From positions 1-5,826 of the forward strand of contig QMLM01000108.1 in NCBI GenBank assembly GCA_003646745.1: a DNA stretch of 5,826 nt, given 5' to 3'. The position numbers and the translations under genes were made by a program. Each line of letters starts with the position of its first letter. Position 1 is the first letter of the stretch. This document shows positions 1 to 5,826 of the stretch, piece after piece. The stretch comes from Deltaproteobacteria bacterium (lineage in GTDB: Bacteria > Desulfobacterota > B13-G15 > RBG-16-54-18). The notes below the pieces were generated by a model, which saw only the letters and a program-made list of their open reading frames with translations, was not told where the DNA came from and ran no database searches.

Positions 1-48
1 CCCCTTCTAGGACAAATATGTTGTGCAGTTGAGGAATATCATCATGGT
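1..48. other. Left flank, no gene supported
   Basis: This short stretch lies downstream of the GH57 gene stop codon. I see no convincing hairpin followed by a T-run that would end the minus-strand transcript. One plus-strand frame is open from the left edge to a TAG at 115-117, and another has a TAG at 8-10. A plus-strand gene could therefore end here in convergent orientation, but too little sequence is visible to call it. Confidence 0.5.
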
Positions 49-2148
49 TTAATGGAAGATATGCAGTCGCAAGGGCCATACCATTGCCTCTCCCTGAACA
101 AATTCTACCTCTTTTAGCATAGTAATACATGTACCCTGATAACTCCTCTGGGCCCCCGCTTCGGACAGATGTACGGTCTCAATAGGATGAAGCCACAGGC
201 GAAAAGAGGTGGTGGAGCTACAGTTGATCTGCCAACCTCGCTTCTCATCCACAAGAGAAAACTCCTTCACCTCGCTCATCTGCCTGCGCTCAGCAGGGGC
301 TACCTTCCTGCCCCCAACCTCTATGAATCTTTGAGGGTCATCAGGAGCACCCAGATTGAGATTTAACTCAATGGCAAAGGAGAGGGGGAGGCTAAAGGAA
401 GGATTGAGCTGATATATCACCTCAATGATCGGAGGCTCACTCTGCAAGAAGAATGTCTTCACTATATGAAGGGGGAGATGACCATCCACAAACCCCTCTC
501 TTCGCAACTCTATCTTGGCCTGAGGCCCTTTGTGTTCCCAACGAGACAGCTGATATTCCCCCCTTACAAAATCCCCCCTCTCCTGATAGCTGCAGCGATA
601 GTAATCACTTAGGCTGGTGGAAGGAGCAAAGAGGTGATCGAGGAAACTGTAACGAGAATATCGATCGTAGATCAAAAAACGCTCCAGACCTGATTCCTTC
701 ACTCGAAACTGTTCGTGAATAGACTTGGCCTCTCCTTTATCCCCTGCCTTTTGGGCCCCTCTTTTTATCTTTTCATGATAGGCCTCGGGACGCCTCATCA
801 GGACACTACTTAGGTTGACTTTGGGACCCTTGAGATCCAATTCATATATGCTGCCCCCGTAGGCAGGTTTTATATAGGCGTTTAGGGCCGGAGAGGAGAA
901 GAGCCACTCCTTTTGGCCGTCGCAATCGAAATCCACAACCTCTACAGTAATTTCCTGCCTCGGCAGATGGCCCTCAGCGGCGATTAGATGTTCATAGACT
1001 GCCTCCCGTAAGTGGTTGAGGTACAACCCGCCGAATAAACCATGCCAGTAGGCGCAGTTGCATTGTCCCCGCCACAGTTCCCTGACGGCGGGGGGTAGAG
1101 GTAGGGTCTCATATGGGGAGTAGGCTTCGGCCACCTTGCGGCTGACGTGAAGCATCTTTTTGTGCATCAGGTTGGTCTCTTCATACTTGATAAGAAAGTT
1201 GTCCCATGTTCCTCCCCGGACAAAGGGACGAAGGTCCTCCCATTTGTCTTGGGCCTTGAGCCGCTGCACAAAGGTTGCATAGCGGGAGGCGGCCTGAGGA
1301 AGGAGGGCCCATTCCATCATCTCCTCATAAGAGGCCGGGGGGAGATAAAGGCGGCCTCGTGGGGGGAAACGCTCCAGATAATCCCCCAAAGGCAGGACTT
1401 CCAGCCAGTGTCTATTGTTCTCCAAGACCTTTAAAAACTTCTCCAACCAACCCTCCTTATATACCCACTGCCTAGTGCCCGGCCAGATGCCGAACTTCTC
1501 CCCATCGTCACCATATGTTAAGGATTGCCCTTGGCCAGCGCTAAAGAACTTCTGAAAATGCTCGATGGTCTCTTGCGGCGGATGGAAGGGTATGAGATAG
1601 CGCAAATGCTGGCTAATGGGGAAAACGGCCAAGGGATATCCCTCCTTCTCTGTAACATAATAGTCAGATATCTCCTCGGTCTTTAGGCCCGCATGGAGGA
1701 AGTGAGAATCATCCAAAAGGGTATATTTGATGCCCAGCTGGCCGGTTATCCTGGGCAATAGAGGATCCCAAACCCTCTCGGCCACCCAGAGCCCTTTTGG
1801 ATATACATCAAAGCGATCCTCCAGGTAAGCGAGCATAAGGCGGATTTGGCCCACTGCATCCACCTCGGGGATAAAGGGCAAAAGGGGCTCATAGAACCCT
1901 CCAGCCATCAACTCCACCTGTCCCCTGGAGACCATCTCCCCTATGAGCGAGATTATCTCTGGGCGGTAATCCTCTATCCACTCCCAAAGGGGACCAGAAA
2001 AGTGTAGGGAGAACCTGAAGAATGGATGGCGGCTCACCACCTTAAGGAAAGGCTCATAGCAGTCCTTTACTGCCTCAGCAAAGACATGATCGAAATTTCC
2101 CACTGGTTGATGGTTGTGCAGGGCAAAAGGTAGATAATATTTGGACAT
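49..2148 (-). CDS. GH57 4-alpha-glucanotransferase / alpha-amylase, cytosolic
   Basis: The 699-residue product matches the GH57 glucanotransferase/alpha-amylase architecture. Visible motifs are HNHQP (residues 11-15), GGFYEP (83-88), WVAERVW (121-127) with the expected nucleophile Glu124, and YGDDGEKFG (212-220) with the expected acid/base Asp at 214/215. The helical region follows, with GGTWDNF (312-318) and AYWHGLFGG (366-374), then a C-terminal beta-rich DUF1926-type domain from about 400 to the end. By family knowledge, the Thermococcus litoralis enzyme uses Glu123 and Asp214, nearly identical positions. The enzyme would transfer or hydrolyse alpha-1,4-glucan segments, retaining configuration. 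There is no signal peptide, so it should act in the cytosol on glycogen or maltodextrin. The ATG start is backed by a strong Shine-Dalgarno, and the conserved motif begins ten residues in. The gene is divergent from a glucan phosphorylase gene. Transferase and amylase activities cannot be separated from sequence alone, so the symbol is left blank. The gene looks intact. Confidence 0.93.
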   Translation of the reverse strand: MSKYYLPFALHNHQPVGNFDHVFAEAVKDCYEPFLKVVSRHPFFRFSLHFSGPLWEWIEDYRPEIISLIGEMVSRGQVELMAGGFYEPLLPFIPEVDAVGQIRLMLAYLEDRFDVYPKGLWVAERVWDPLLPRITGQLGIKYTLLDDSHFLHAGLKTEEISDYYVTEKEGYPLAVFPISQHLRYLIPFHPPQETIEHFQKFFSAGQGQSLTYGDDGEKFGIWPGTRQWVYKEGWLEKFLKVLENNRHWLEVLPLGDYLERFPPRGRLYLPPASYEEMMEWALLPQAASRYATFVQRLKAQDKWEDLRPFVRGGTWDNFLIKYEETNLMHKKMLHVSRKVAEAYSPYETLPLPPAVRELWRGQCNCAYWHGLFGGLYLNHLREAVYEHLIAAEGHLPRQEITVEVVDFDCDGQKEWLFSSPALNAYIKPAYGGSIYELDLKGPKVNLSSVLMRRPEAYHEKIKRGAQKAGDKGEAKSIHEQFRVKESGLERFLIYDRYSRYSFLDHLFAPSTSLSDYYRCSYQERGDFVRGEYQLSRWEHKGPQAKIELRREGFVDGHLPLHIVKTFFLQSEPPIIEVIYQLNPSFSLPLSFAIELNLNLGAPDDPQRFIEVGGRKVAPAERRQMSEVKEFSLVDEKRGWQINCSSTTSFRLWLHPIETVHLSEAGAQRSYQGTCITMLKEVEFVQGEAMVWPLRLHIFH

Positions 2149-2151
2149 CTT

Positions 2152-2160
2152 ACCTCCCCT
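2152..2160 (-). promoter_or_regulatory. Strong Shine-Dalgarno of the GH57 gene
   Basis: The minus strand reads AGGGGAGGT followed by AAG and the ATG. The GGAGG core is 4 nt from the start codon, slightly short but strong. It fixes the start at 2148 and contrasts with the divergent phosphorylase gene, which has no such site. Confidence 0.8.
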
Positions 2161-2197
2161 TTCACCGGGATTGAGAAATTTAGCAAAACAGTGGTCT

Positions 2198-2225
2198 ATT
2201 GTAATCTAGGCCTCCAAAAATGCAA
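2198..2225 (-). promoter_or_regulatory. Predicted sigma70-type promoter of the GH57 gene
   Basis: On the minus strand, TTGCAT (2220-2225) is followed by a 16-nt spacer and TACAAT (2198-2203, five of six matches to TATAAT). Transcription would start near 2191, giving a leader of about 40 nt that carries the Shine-Dalgarno. The -35 is imperfect and overlaps the left arm and spacer of a perfect dyad (2215-2235), so a protein bound there could block this promoter. The call rests on motif match and spacing only. Confidence 0.5.
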
Positions 2226-2235
2226 GAAATTTTTG
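2215..2235. promoter_or_regulatory. Perfect 7-7-7 dyad, candidate operator
   Basis: CAAAAAT (2215-2221) and ATTTTTG (2229-2235) are exact reverse complements separated by 7 nt. The dyad lies in the shared divergent region, overlaps the predicted -35 of the GH57 promoter and directly abuts the predicted -35 of the phosphorylase promoter. A dimeric regulator bound here could control both genes. The arms are AT-rich, so chance occurrence or simple hairpin potential cannot be excluded, and the cognate regulator is unknown. Confidence 0.4.
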
Positions 2236-2263
2236 TTGACCTTATAAGAAGTTATGATATCAT
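2236..2263 (+). promoter_or_regulatory. Predicted extended -10 promoter of the phosphorylase gene
   Basis: TTGACC (2236-2241) is followed by a 16-nt spacer and TATCAT (2258-2263). A TG dinucleotide at 2255-2256 gives the extended -10 form TGnTATCAT. The expected start site is near 2270, only two or three bases before the ATG at 2273. The transcript would therefore be leaderless or almost so, which agrees with the lack of any Shine-Dalgarno upstream of that ATG. Confidence 0.6.
2254..2263. promoter_or_regulatory. Perfect 10-bp palindrome over the phosphorylase -10
   Basis: ATGATATCAT is identical to its own reverse complement and covers the TG and TATCAT of the predicted extended -10. It could be a repressor site, or the symmetry could be a by-product of the promoter element itself. 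There is no other copy in the divergent region. Confidence 0.3.
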
Positions 2264-2272
2264 TCCACGACT

Positions 2273-4831
2273 ATGAAGGAAGATATACACTCTTTTGCTG
2301 TCTTCGCCAAGGTCCCCGAACGGCTAAAACCCCTCGAAGAGCTGGCCTATAACCTCTGGTTCTCATGGAACATGGAGGCAGTAGAGCTCTTCCAGCGTCT
2401 AGACCGCCGCCTTTGGGATGAGACAAAACACAATCCCGTCCTGCTGCTTTCCCGTTTAAGCCCTGAGCGTCTTGAGGAGTTGGAAGGTGATGAGGTGTTT
2501 CTGGCCACCATGGAGAGGGTATATGCAGACTTCAAGAGGTATTTGGAAGAACCACACTTTAAAAACTCTAATCGTATGCGGCCCAAAACCCTCATCGCCT
2601 ATTTTTCGGCAGAATATGGTCTGACTGATTGCCTCCCCTTCTTCCATGGTGGATTGGGGGTATTGGCAGCTGATCACCTAAAATCGGCCAGTGACCTTAA
2701 CCTCCCCATGGTAGGGGTTGGGCTGTTATACCAATTTGGGGCCTTTCGCCAAACCCTCACCTCCGAAGGTGAACAAAGGGAGATATCGCATGAGGTAGAC
2801 TTCTATCACATGCCGTTGCGACTGGAAAGAGGATCAGACGGCAACCCCCTCACCATAAGGGTCGAATTCAACAACGAAGAGGCCCTAGCCCAGATATGGC
2901 GGGTTGATGTAGGACGTATCCCTCTATATCTCCTGGATACCAACATCCCTCAAAACCCCCCTCATATCCGGGAGATCACCATTCGCCTCTATGCCGAGGA
3001 AAGACAGCTGCGCCTCAGGCAGGAGATACTGTTGGGAATAGGAGGTGTGCGGGCCTTGAGGGCCCTTGGTCTCAATCCCACCATCTATCATATGAACGAA
3101 GGGCATTCCGCCTTTGCAGCTCTGGAGCGGATTCGACTATTACGGGAAGAAGAAGGGGTGCCGTTCAATGTAGCCCTTTGGGCGGTGACGGCCAGTAATT
3201 GCTTTACCACCCATACTTCTGTCCCGGCGGGGATCGAAATCTTTGACCCCGATCTTATTGAAACCTACTTCTCCCATTATCTCCCCTCTCTGGGGATATC
3301 TATCTCAGCGCTGCTAGGGCTCGGCCGTCAAGATCCCAAAAATCCCTCGGAGCCCTTTTGCATGAATATCTTGGCGATGAAGCTCTCTGGACATATCAAC
3401 GCTGTAAGCCGCCTCCACAAGACTATCTCCCAAAGGATATGGCATCATCTTTGGCCTGCCATACCTGTCGAGGACGTCCCTATAGAGTCCATTACTAATG
3501 GAATCCATGTACCATCTTGGATCTCCCCTGATGTCTCCAGCCTCTATAATCGCTATCTAGGACCCCACTGGTCAGAAGATCCGGACAGCATAAAGGTCTG
3601 GAGCAGGGTGACGGAGATCCCCGACGAAGAACTTTGGGGCACCCACGAGAGGCGGCGCGAACGCCTTATCTCCTTCTGCCGCCGACGCCTGCAGGAGCAA
3701 CTCACCAGGAGAGGGGAACCAACCGCCAAGATCTCCCAAGCCAAAGATGTCTTGGATCCGGATGCCTTGACCATTGTGTGGGCAAGGCGAATGGCCGGCT
3801 ACAAGAGGCCCACTTTTATCTTTAAAGACGTGGAGAGACTCTCTCAGATCCTGAACGACCCTGACCGCCCCGTGCAGATCATCTTCGCCGGCAAAGCCCA
3901 CCCTGGTGATAATGAGGCAAAAAAACTGATCAAAGACATTATCTCTTTTGCCAGCGAAGATCGTTTCCGGCGACGTGTGGTCTTTATCGAAGACTACGAT
4001 CTCGAGGTGGCCCGCTATTTGGTGGAAGGAGCCGACCTCTGGCTTAATACCCCCCGACGGCCCAATGAGGCCTGTGGCACCAGCGGCATGAAAGCCGTTG
4101 CCAATGGCGCCCTACACATGAGCACTCTGGATGGATGGTGGGCAGAGGCTTACCAACACGAAGTAGGCTGGCTTATCGGGACAGGCGAGGAATACGATGA
4201 TCTCAACTATCAAGACGAGATTGAAAGCAAATCCTTCTACAATTTACTGGAAAATGAGGTCATACCCCTGTTCTACGATCGCGGACCAGATGGGTTGCCT
4301 AGGAATTGGATCAAAAAAATGAAGGCCTCCTTGCTCTACCTATGTCCCAGATTCAACACCCATCGAATGTTAGAAGAATACATAGATTGGTGTTATTTGC
4401 CCGCGCAAAGATATTTGGAGGAACTTTCGGCACAAAATATGGCCGAGGCCAAGGCCCTGGCAGAATGGTATCGAAAAATCGAGAAAAACTGGGCGAAGGT
4501 CTCAATCTCAGAAGTTAAGCGAGAAGGCCCTGCTGAGTTAACAGTAGGAGAAGAATTGAAGATAACCGCCTTGGTTCATCTGGGTGAATTGAGGCCGGAA
4601 GATGTCAAGGTGGAGGTCTATTATGGACGCCTAAATCCAAAAGGAGACCTCGACGAGCGGAAGTTGCTCCTTATGAAACCCATCAAATCTAAAAATGGCG
4701 ACCACCTCTTTCGAGCAACCCTTATATGCAAAGAGACAGGCAAATTCGGCTACCGCATCCGTGTCACCCCTTCCCATCCCCACCTTACGCCTTCTCACTA
4801 TTCCCAGGGAGTGCTGGTCACATGGGGGTAG
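2273..4831 (+). CDS. glgP: Alpha-glucan phosphorylase, GT35 family
   Basis: This 852-residue enzyme phosphorolyses alpha-1,4-glucans such as glycogen or maltodextrin, releasing glucose-1-phosphate with a pyridoxal-phosphate cofactor. It resembles the shorter, thermophile-type phosphorylases. The N-terminal DUF3417-like region begins within the first ten residues and includes LEELAYNLWFSW (21-32). GGLGVLAADHLKSASDL follows (126-142), then HMNEGHSAF (273-281), TNGIHVPSW (408-416), WARRMAGYKR (503-512) and FAGKAHPGDNEAK (538-550). CGTSGMK (601-607) supplies the expected PLP lysine, Lys607, followed by LDGWW (619-623). The C-terminal beta-rich domain runs from about 740. No signal peptide is present. 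The ATG at 2273 is the only reasonable start: an in-frame stop lies at 2255-2257 and the conserved domain begins almost at once. No Shine-Dalgarno precedes it. The gene is divergent from the GH57 gene, which probably supplies chains of suitable length. It is intact. Substrate preference between glycogen and maltodextrin cannot be read from the sequence. Confidence 0.95.
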   Translation: MKEDIHSFAVFAKVPERLKPLEELAYNLWFSWNMEAVELFQRLDRRLWDETKHNPVLLLSRLSPERLEELEGDEVFLATMERVYADFKRYLEEPHFKNSNRMRPKTLIAYFSAEYGLTDCLPFFHGGLGVLAADHLKSASDLNLPMVGVGLLYQFGAFRQTLTSEGEQREISHEVDFYHMPLRLERGSDGNPLTIRVEFNNEEALAQIWRVDVGRIPLYLLDTNIPQNPPHIREITIRLYAEERQLRLRQEILLGIGGVRALRALGLNPTIYHMNEGHSAFAALERIRLLREEEGVPFNVALWAVTASNCFTTHTSVPAGIEIFDPDLIETYFSHYLPSLGISISALLGLGRQDPKNPSEPFCMNILAMKLSGHINAVSRLHKTISQRIWHHLWPAIPVEDVPIESITNGIHVPSWISPDVSSLYNRYLGPHWSEDPDSIKVWSRVTEIPDEELWGTHERRRERLISFCRRRLQEQLTRRGEPTAKISQAKDVLDPDALTIVWARRMAGYKRPTFIFKDVERLSQILNDPDRPVQIIFAGKAHPGDNEAKKLIKDIISFASEDRFRRRVVFIEDYDLEVARYLVEGADLWLNTPRRPNEACGTSGMKAVANGALHMSTLDGWWAEAYQHEVGWLIGTGEEYDDLNYQDEIESKSFYNLLENEVIPLFYDRGPDGLPRNWIKKMKASLLYLCPRFNTHRMLEEYIDWCYLPAQRYLEELSAQNMAEAKALAEWYRKIEKNWAKVSISEVKREGPAELTVGEELKITALVHLGELRPEDVKVEVYYGRLNPKGDLDERKLLLMKPIKSKNGDHLFRATLICKETGKFGYRIRVTPSHPHLTPSHYSQGVLVTWG

Positions 4832-4847
4832 AGACACTCCTTTTATT
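4806..4847 (+). terminator. Possible intrinsic terminator spanning the phosphorylase stop
   Basis: GGAGTG (4808-4813) pairs perfectly with CACTCC (4835-4840). One G-U and one A-U pair at the base extend the stem to about eight pairs. The loop is long (21 nt) and contains the TAG stop codon. TTTTATT follows at 4841-4847. The downstream T-run suits the plus strand only. The long loop and short T-tract make this a weak terminator. It would fit the tight convergent arrangement with the regulator gene, whose own terminator is not evident. Confidence 0.35.
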
Positions 4848-4863
4848 GCTTGAAAGATCCCCT

Positions 4864-5757
4864 TTAACCTTCGAAGATGACCTTTCCCGTAGCCTTTAAA
4901 TCGTATCCGGGAAGGATGCGAAAAAGCCGGCGGATCCGCATCGGGTCTATATAGGCGATAAACCCCTTAATTATCTCTGTGTGCCAAAGCTCCTTGGGGA
5001 CGACAAGATCAAACCGCTCATCTTGAAGGGGGATAAAGTCCAATGGGAAGAGGTGGGCGACATACTCAATTCCCAAACCGACGTCTGCCTCTCCAAAGTA
5101 AACCTTGAGGGCCACCCCTAAATGTGTGTCCACCTCATCGGCAAAACCGACGATCTCTTTCTCTTCTAACCCCTTTTCCCTCAAAAGATATTCGAGCAAA
5201 AGCCTTGTACCTGAACCTTCATTCCTGTTTATGAACCTCACACCCTTTCTGACCACATCCTCCAGGCTCTTAATCCCCAATGGGTTGCCCTTCTTGAGGA
5301 TAAGCCCCTGCCTTCTATGCCATAGGTTGATGACTACATAGTGCTGAGGCGACAGATACCTGTTCAGGAAAGGAAGATTATATTCTCCTGTATCCGAGTC
5401 CAAAAGATGTAGGCAACATATCTGTCCCTTCCTTTGTAAAAGGGCCTGAACGCCCTTAAGGCTGCCCACTGGGGAGTAAAAGGTAAGGGATTGAGGAAAC
5501 CTTTCTCGGGAATAAAGGGCTAAAAGCCTAGAGAGAAGGATGTCATCACTTCCCACAATGAAGATGTCCCTCTCTCTCTGCACACCCTCATCTATCCAAC
5601 GCAAGATATGCTCTTTGGGGAAGAGCCACTTGCCGGCAATCCTCACATGAGGGATGCCACCCTCCTTTACGAGTTGATATACCTTCTTCTCATTAAGCCG
5701 AAGAAGATCAGCCAACTCTTTAGTAGTGAGAAGTTCACCCATGCCTTTTTTTAACAC
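4864..5757 (-). CDS. HTH regulator with molybdate/tungstate-type PBP-like domain
   Basis: This 297-residue protein looks like a one-component transcription regulator. Residues 9-57 form an excisionase/MerR-like helix-turn-helix (LLTTKELADLLRLNEKKVYQ, then RIAGKWLFPKEHILRWI). Residues 66-295 form a periplasmic-binding-protein-like domain of the COG1910 type. Its marks are LHLLDSDTGEYNLPFLNRYL (117-135), NRNEGSGTRLLLEYLL (177-192), THLGVALKVYFGEADVGLGI (211-230) and LDFIPLQDERFDLVVP (239-254). Relatives of this sensor domain are linked to molybdate or tungstate, so an oxyanion ligand is plausible but inferred. No signal peptide or membrane segment is seen, so it acts in the cytosol. The longest frame starts at GTG 5757. 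ATG at 5742 (residue 6) is a serious alternative giving 292 residues, and neither has a good Shine-Dalgarno. An in-frame stop at 5773-5775 excludes longer forms. It is convergent with the phosphorylase gene, so a role in glucan metabolism is not supported. Its targets may be itself and genes beyond the right edge. Confidence 0.85.
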   Translation of the reverse strand: MLKKGMGELLTTKELADLLRLNEKKVYQLVKEGGIPHVRIAGKWLFPKEHILRWIDEGVQRERDIFIVGSDDILLSRLLALYSRERFPQSLTFYSPVGSLKGVQALLQRKGQICCLHLLDSDTGEYNLPFLNRYLSPQHYVVINLWHRRQGLILKKGNPLGIKSLEDVVRKGVRFINRNEGSGTRLLLEYLLREKGLEEKEIVGFADEVDTHLGVALKVYFGEADVGLGIEYVAHLFPLDFIPLQDERFDLVVPKELWHTEIIKGFIAYIDPMRIRRLFRILPGYDLKATGKVIFEG

Positions 5758-5776
5758 GTATAAAAAATGAAGTCAA
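5748..5776 (-). promoter_or_regulatory. Possible promoter of the HTH regulator
   Basis: On the minus strand, TTGACT (5771-5776, five of six matches) is followed by a 17-nt spacer and TAAAAA (5748-5753, four of six). Transcription would begin at about 5742, exactly at the alternative ATG, and would exclude the GTG at 5757. The surrounding DNA is so AT-rich that other -10-like sites exist, such as TATAAA at 5788-5793 without a good -35, so this is a weak call. Confidence 0.3.
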
Positions 5777-5826
5777 TAAAAAAACAATTTATAACCAATA
5801 ATAACTAAAAATATTTTATATTGACA
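5758..5826. promoter_or_regulatory. AT-rich control region with outward TTGACA
   Basis: Only 10 of these 69 bases are G or C, unlike the coding DNA next to them. The region holds the inverted repeat AATAT-TTT-ATATT (5810-5822) and the overlapping palindrome AAAATATTTT (5808-5817). It ends with a perfect plus-strand -35 consensus, TTGACA, at 5821-5826. A divergent gene transcribed rightward, controlled by the regulator, is a reasonable guess. The -10 and the gene would lie outside the window. Symmetry in DNA this AT-rich can arise by chance. Confidence 0.35.

Noticed and set aside
1..117. Plus-strand frame open from the left edge to a TAG at 115-117, possibly the end of a convergent gene
   Set aside because: Only 38 codons are visible, and most of it (49-117) lies antisense to the conserved C-terminal end of the GH57 gene. 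No family is recognisable.
453..722. Plus-strand open frame of 89 codons opposite the GH57 gene
   Set aside because: It is antisense to a well-conserved coding region, has proline/serine-rich low-information sequence, and shows no domain or ribosome binding site.
1147..1434. Plus-strand open frame of 95 codons opposite the GH57 gene
   Set aside because: It is a shadow of the real minus-strand gene, with no recognisable product.
2253..2258. TATGAT as the -10 of the phosphorylase promoter
   Set aside because: It is a good -10 match, but only 11 nt separates it from the TTGACC -35. TATCAT at 2258-2263 has a workable 16-nt spacer and an extended TG.
3572..3901. Minus-strand open frame of 109 codons inside the phosphorylase gene
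   Set aside because: It lies antisense to conserved GT35 sequence and resembles no known protein, so it is a by-product of codon composition.
5257..5757. The HTH protein as a phage or plasmid excisionase
   Set aside because: The excisionase-like fold covers only the first 57 residues. It is fused to a large PBP-like ligand domain, and there is no integrase, attachment site or other mobile-element sign nearby.
4864..5757. The HTH protein as regulator of the glucan genes
   Set aside because: It is convergent with the phosphorylase gene, and its ligand domain resembles oxyanion-type rather than sugar-binding domains. Adjacency alone is not enough.

Overview
The window is bacterial chromosomal DNA with three complete protein genes and no RNA genes, mobile elements or CRISPR. 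Sigma70-like promoter elements and a strong Shine-Dalgarno site point to Bacteria. The use of a GH57 glucan enzyme, a short-type GT35 phosphorylase and a one-component regulator with a molybdate/tungstate-type sensor suggests an anaerobic, possibly thermophilic lineage, for example Desulfobacterota-like. That placement is inference and is weak.

Layout: positions 1-48 are a non-coding left flank. A GH57 4-alpha-glucanotransferase/alpha-amylase gene lies on the minus strand (49-2148). A 124-bp divergent intergenic region follows (2149-2272), with outward promoters on both strands and two perfect dyads. A GT35 alpha-glucan phosphorylase gene lies on the plus strand (2273-4831). It converges, across a 32-bp gap, on a minus-strand regulator gene (4864-5757) with an excisionase/MerR-like helix-turn-helix and a periplasmic-binding-protein-like ligand domain. 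The last 69 bases are extremely AT-rich (10 G/C) and end in a perfect TTGACA, which may be the -35 of a gene transcribed out of the window.

The first two genes form a compact cytosolic alpha-glucan (glycogen/maltodextrin) mobilisation pair. The GH57 enzyme can disproportionate short maltodextrins into chains long enough for the phosphorylase, which releases glucose-1-phosphate. This is analogous to MalQ/MalP but uses a GH57 enzyme for the transferase step. Their head-to-head arrangement around one small control region suggests joint regulation. The regulator is convergent with them and is more likely to control itself and whatever lies beyond the right edge.

I do not see a clearly novel system. 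The most interesting points are regulatory: the phosphorylase gene seems to be transcribed leaderless or nearly so and has no Shine-Dalgarno, a perfect 7-7-7 dyad sits between the two divergent promoters, and the regulator has an unresolved start.
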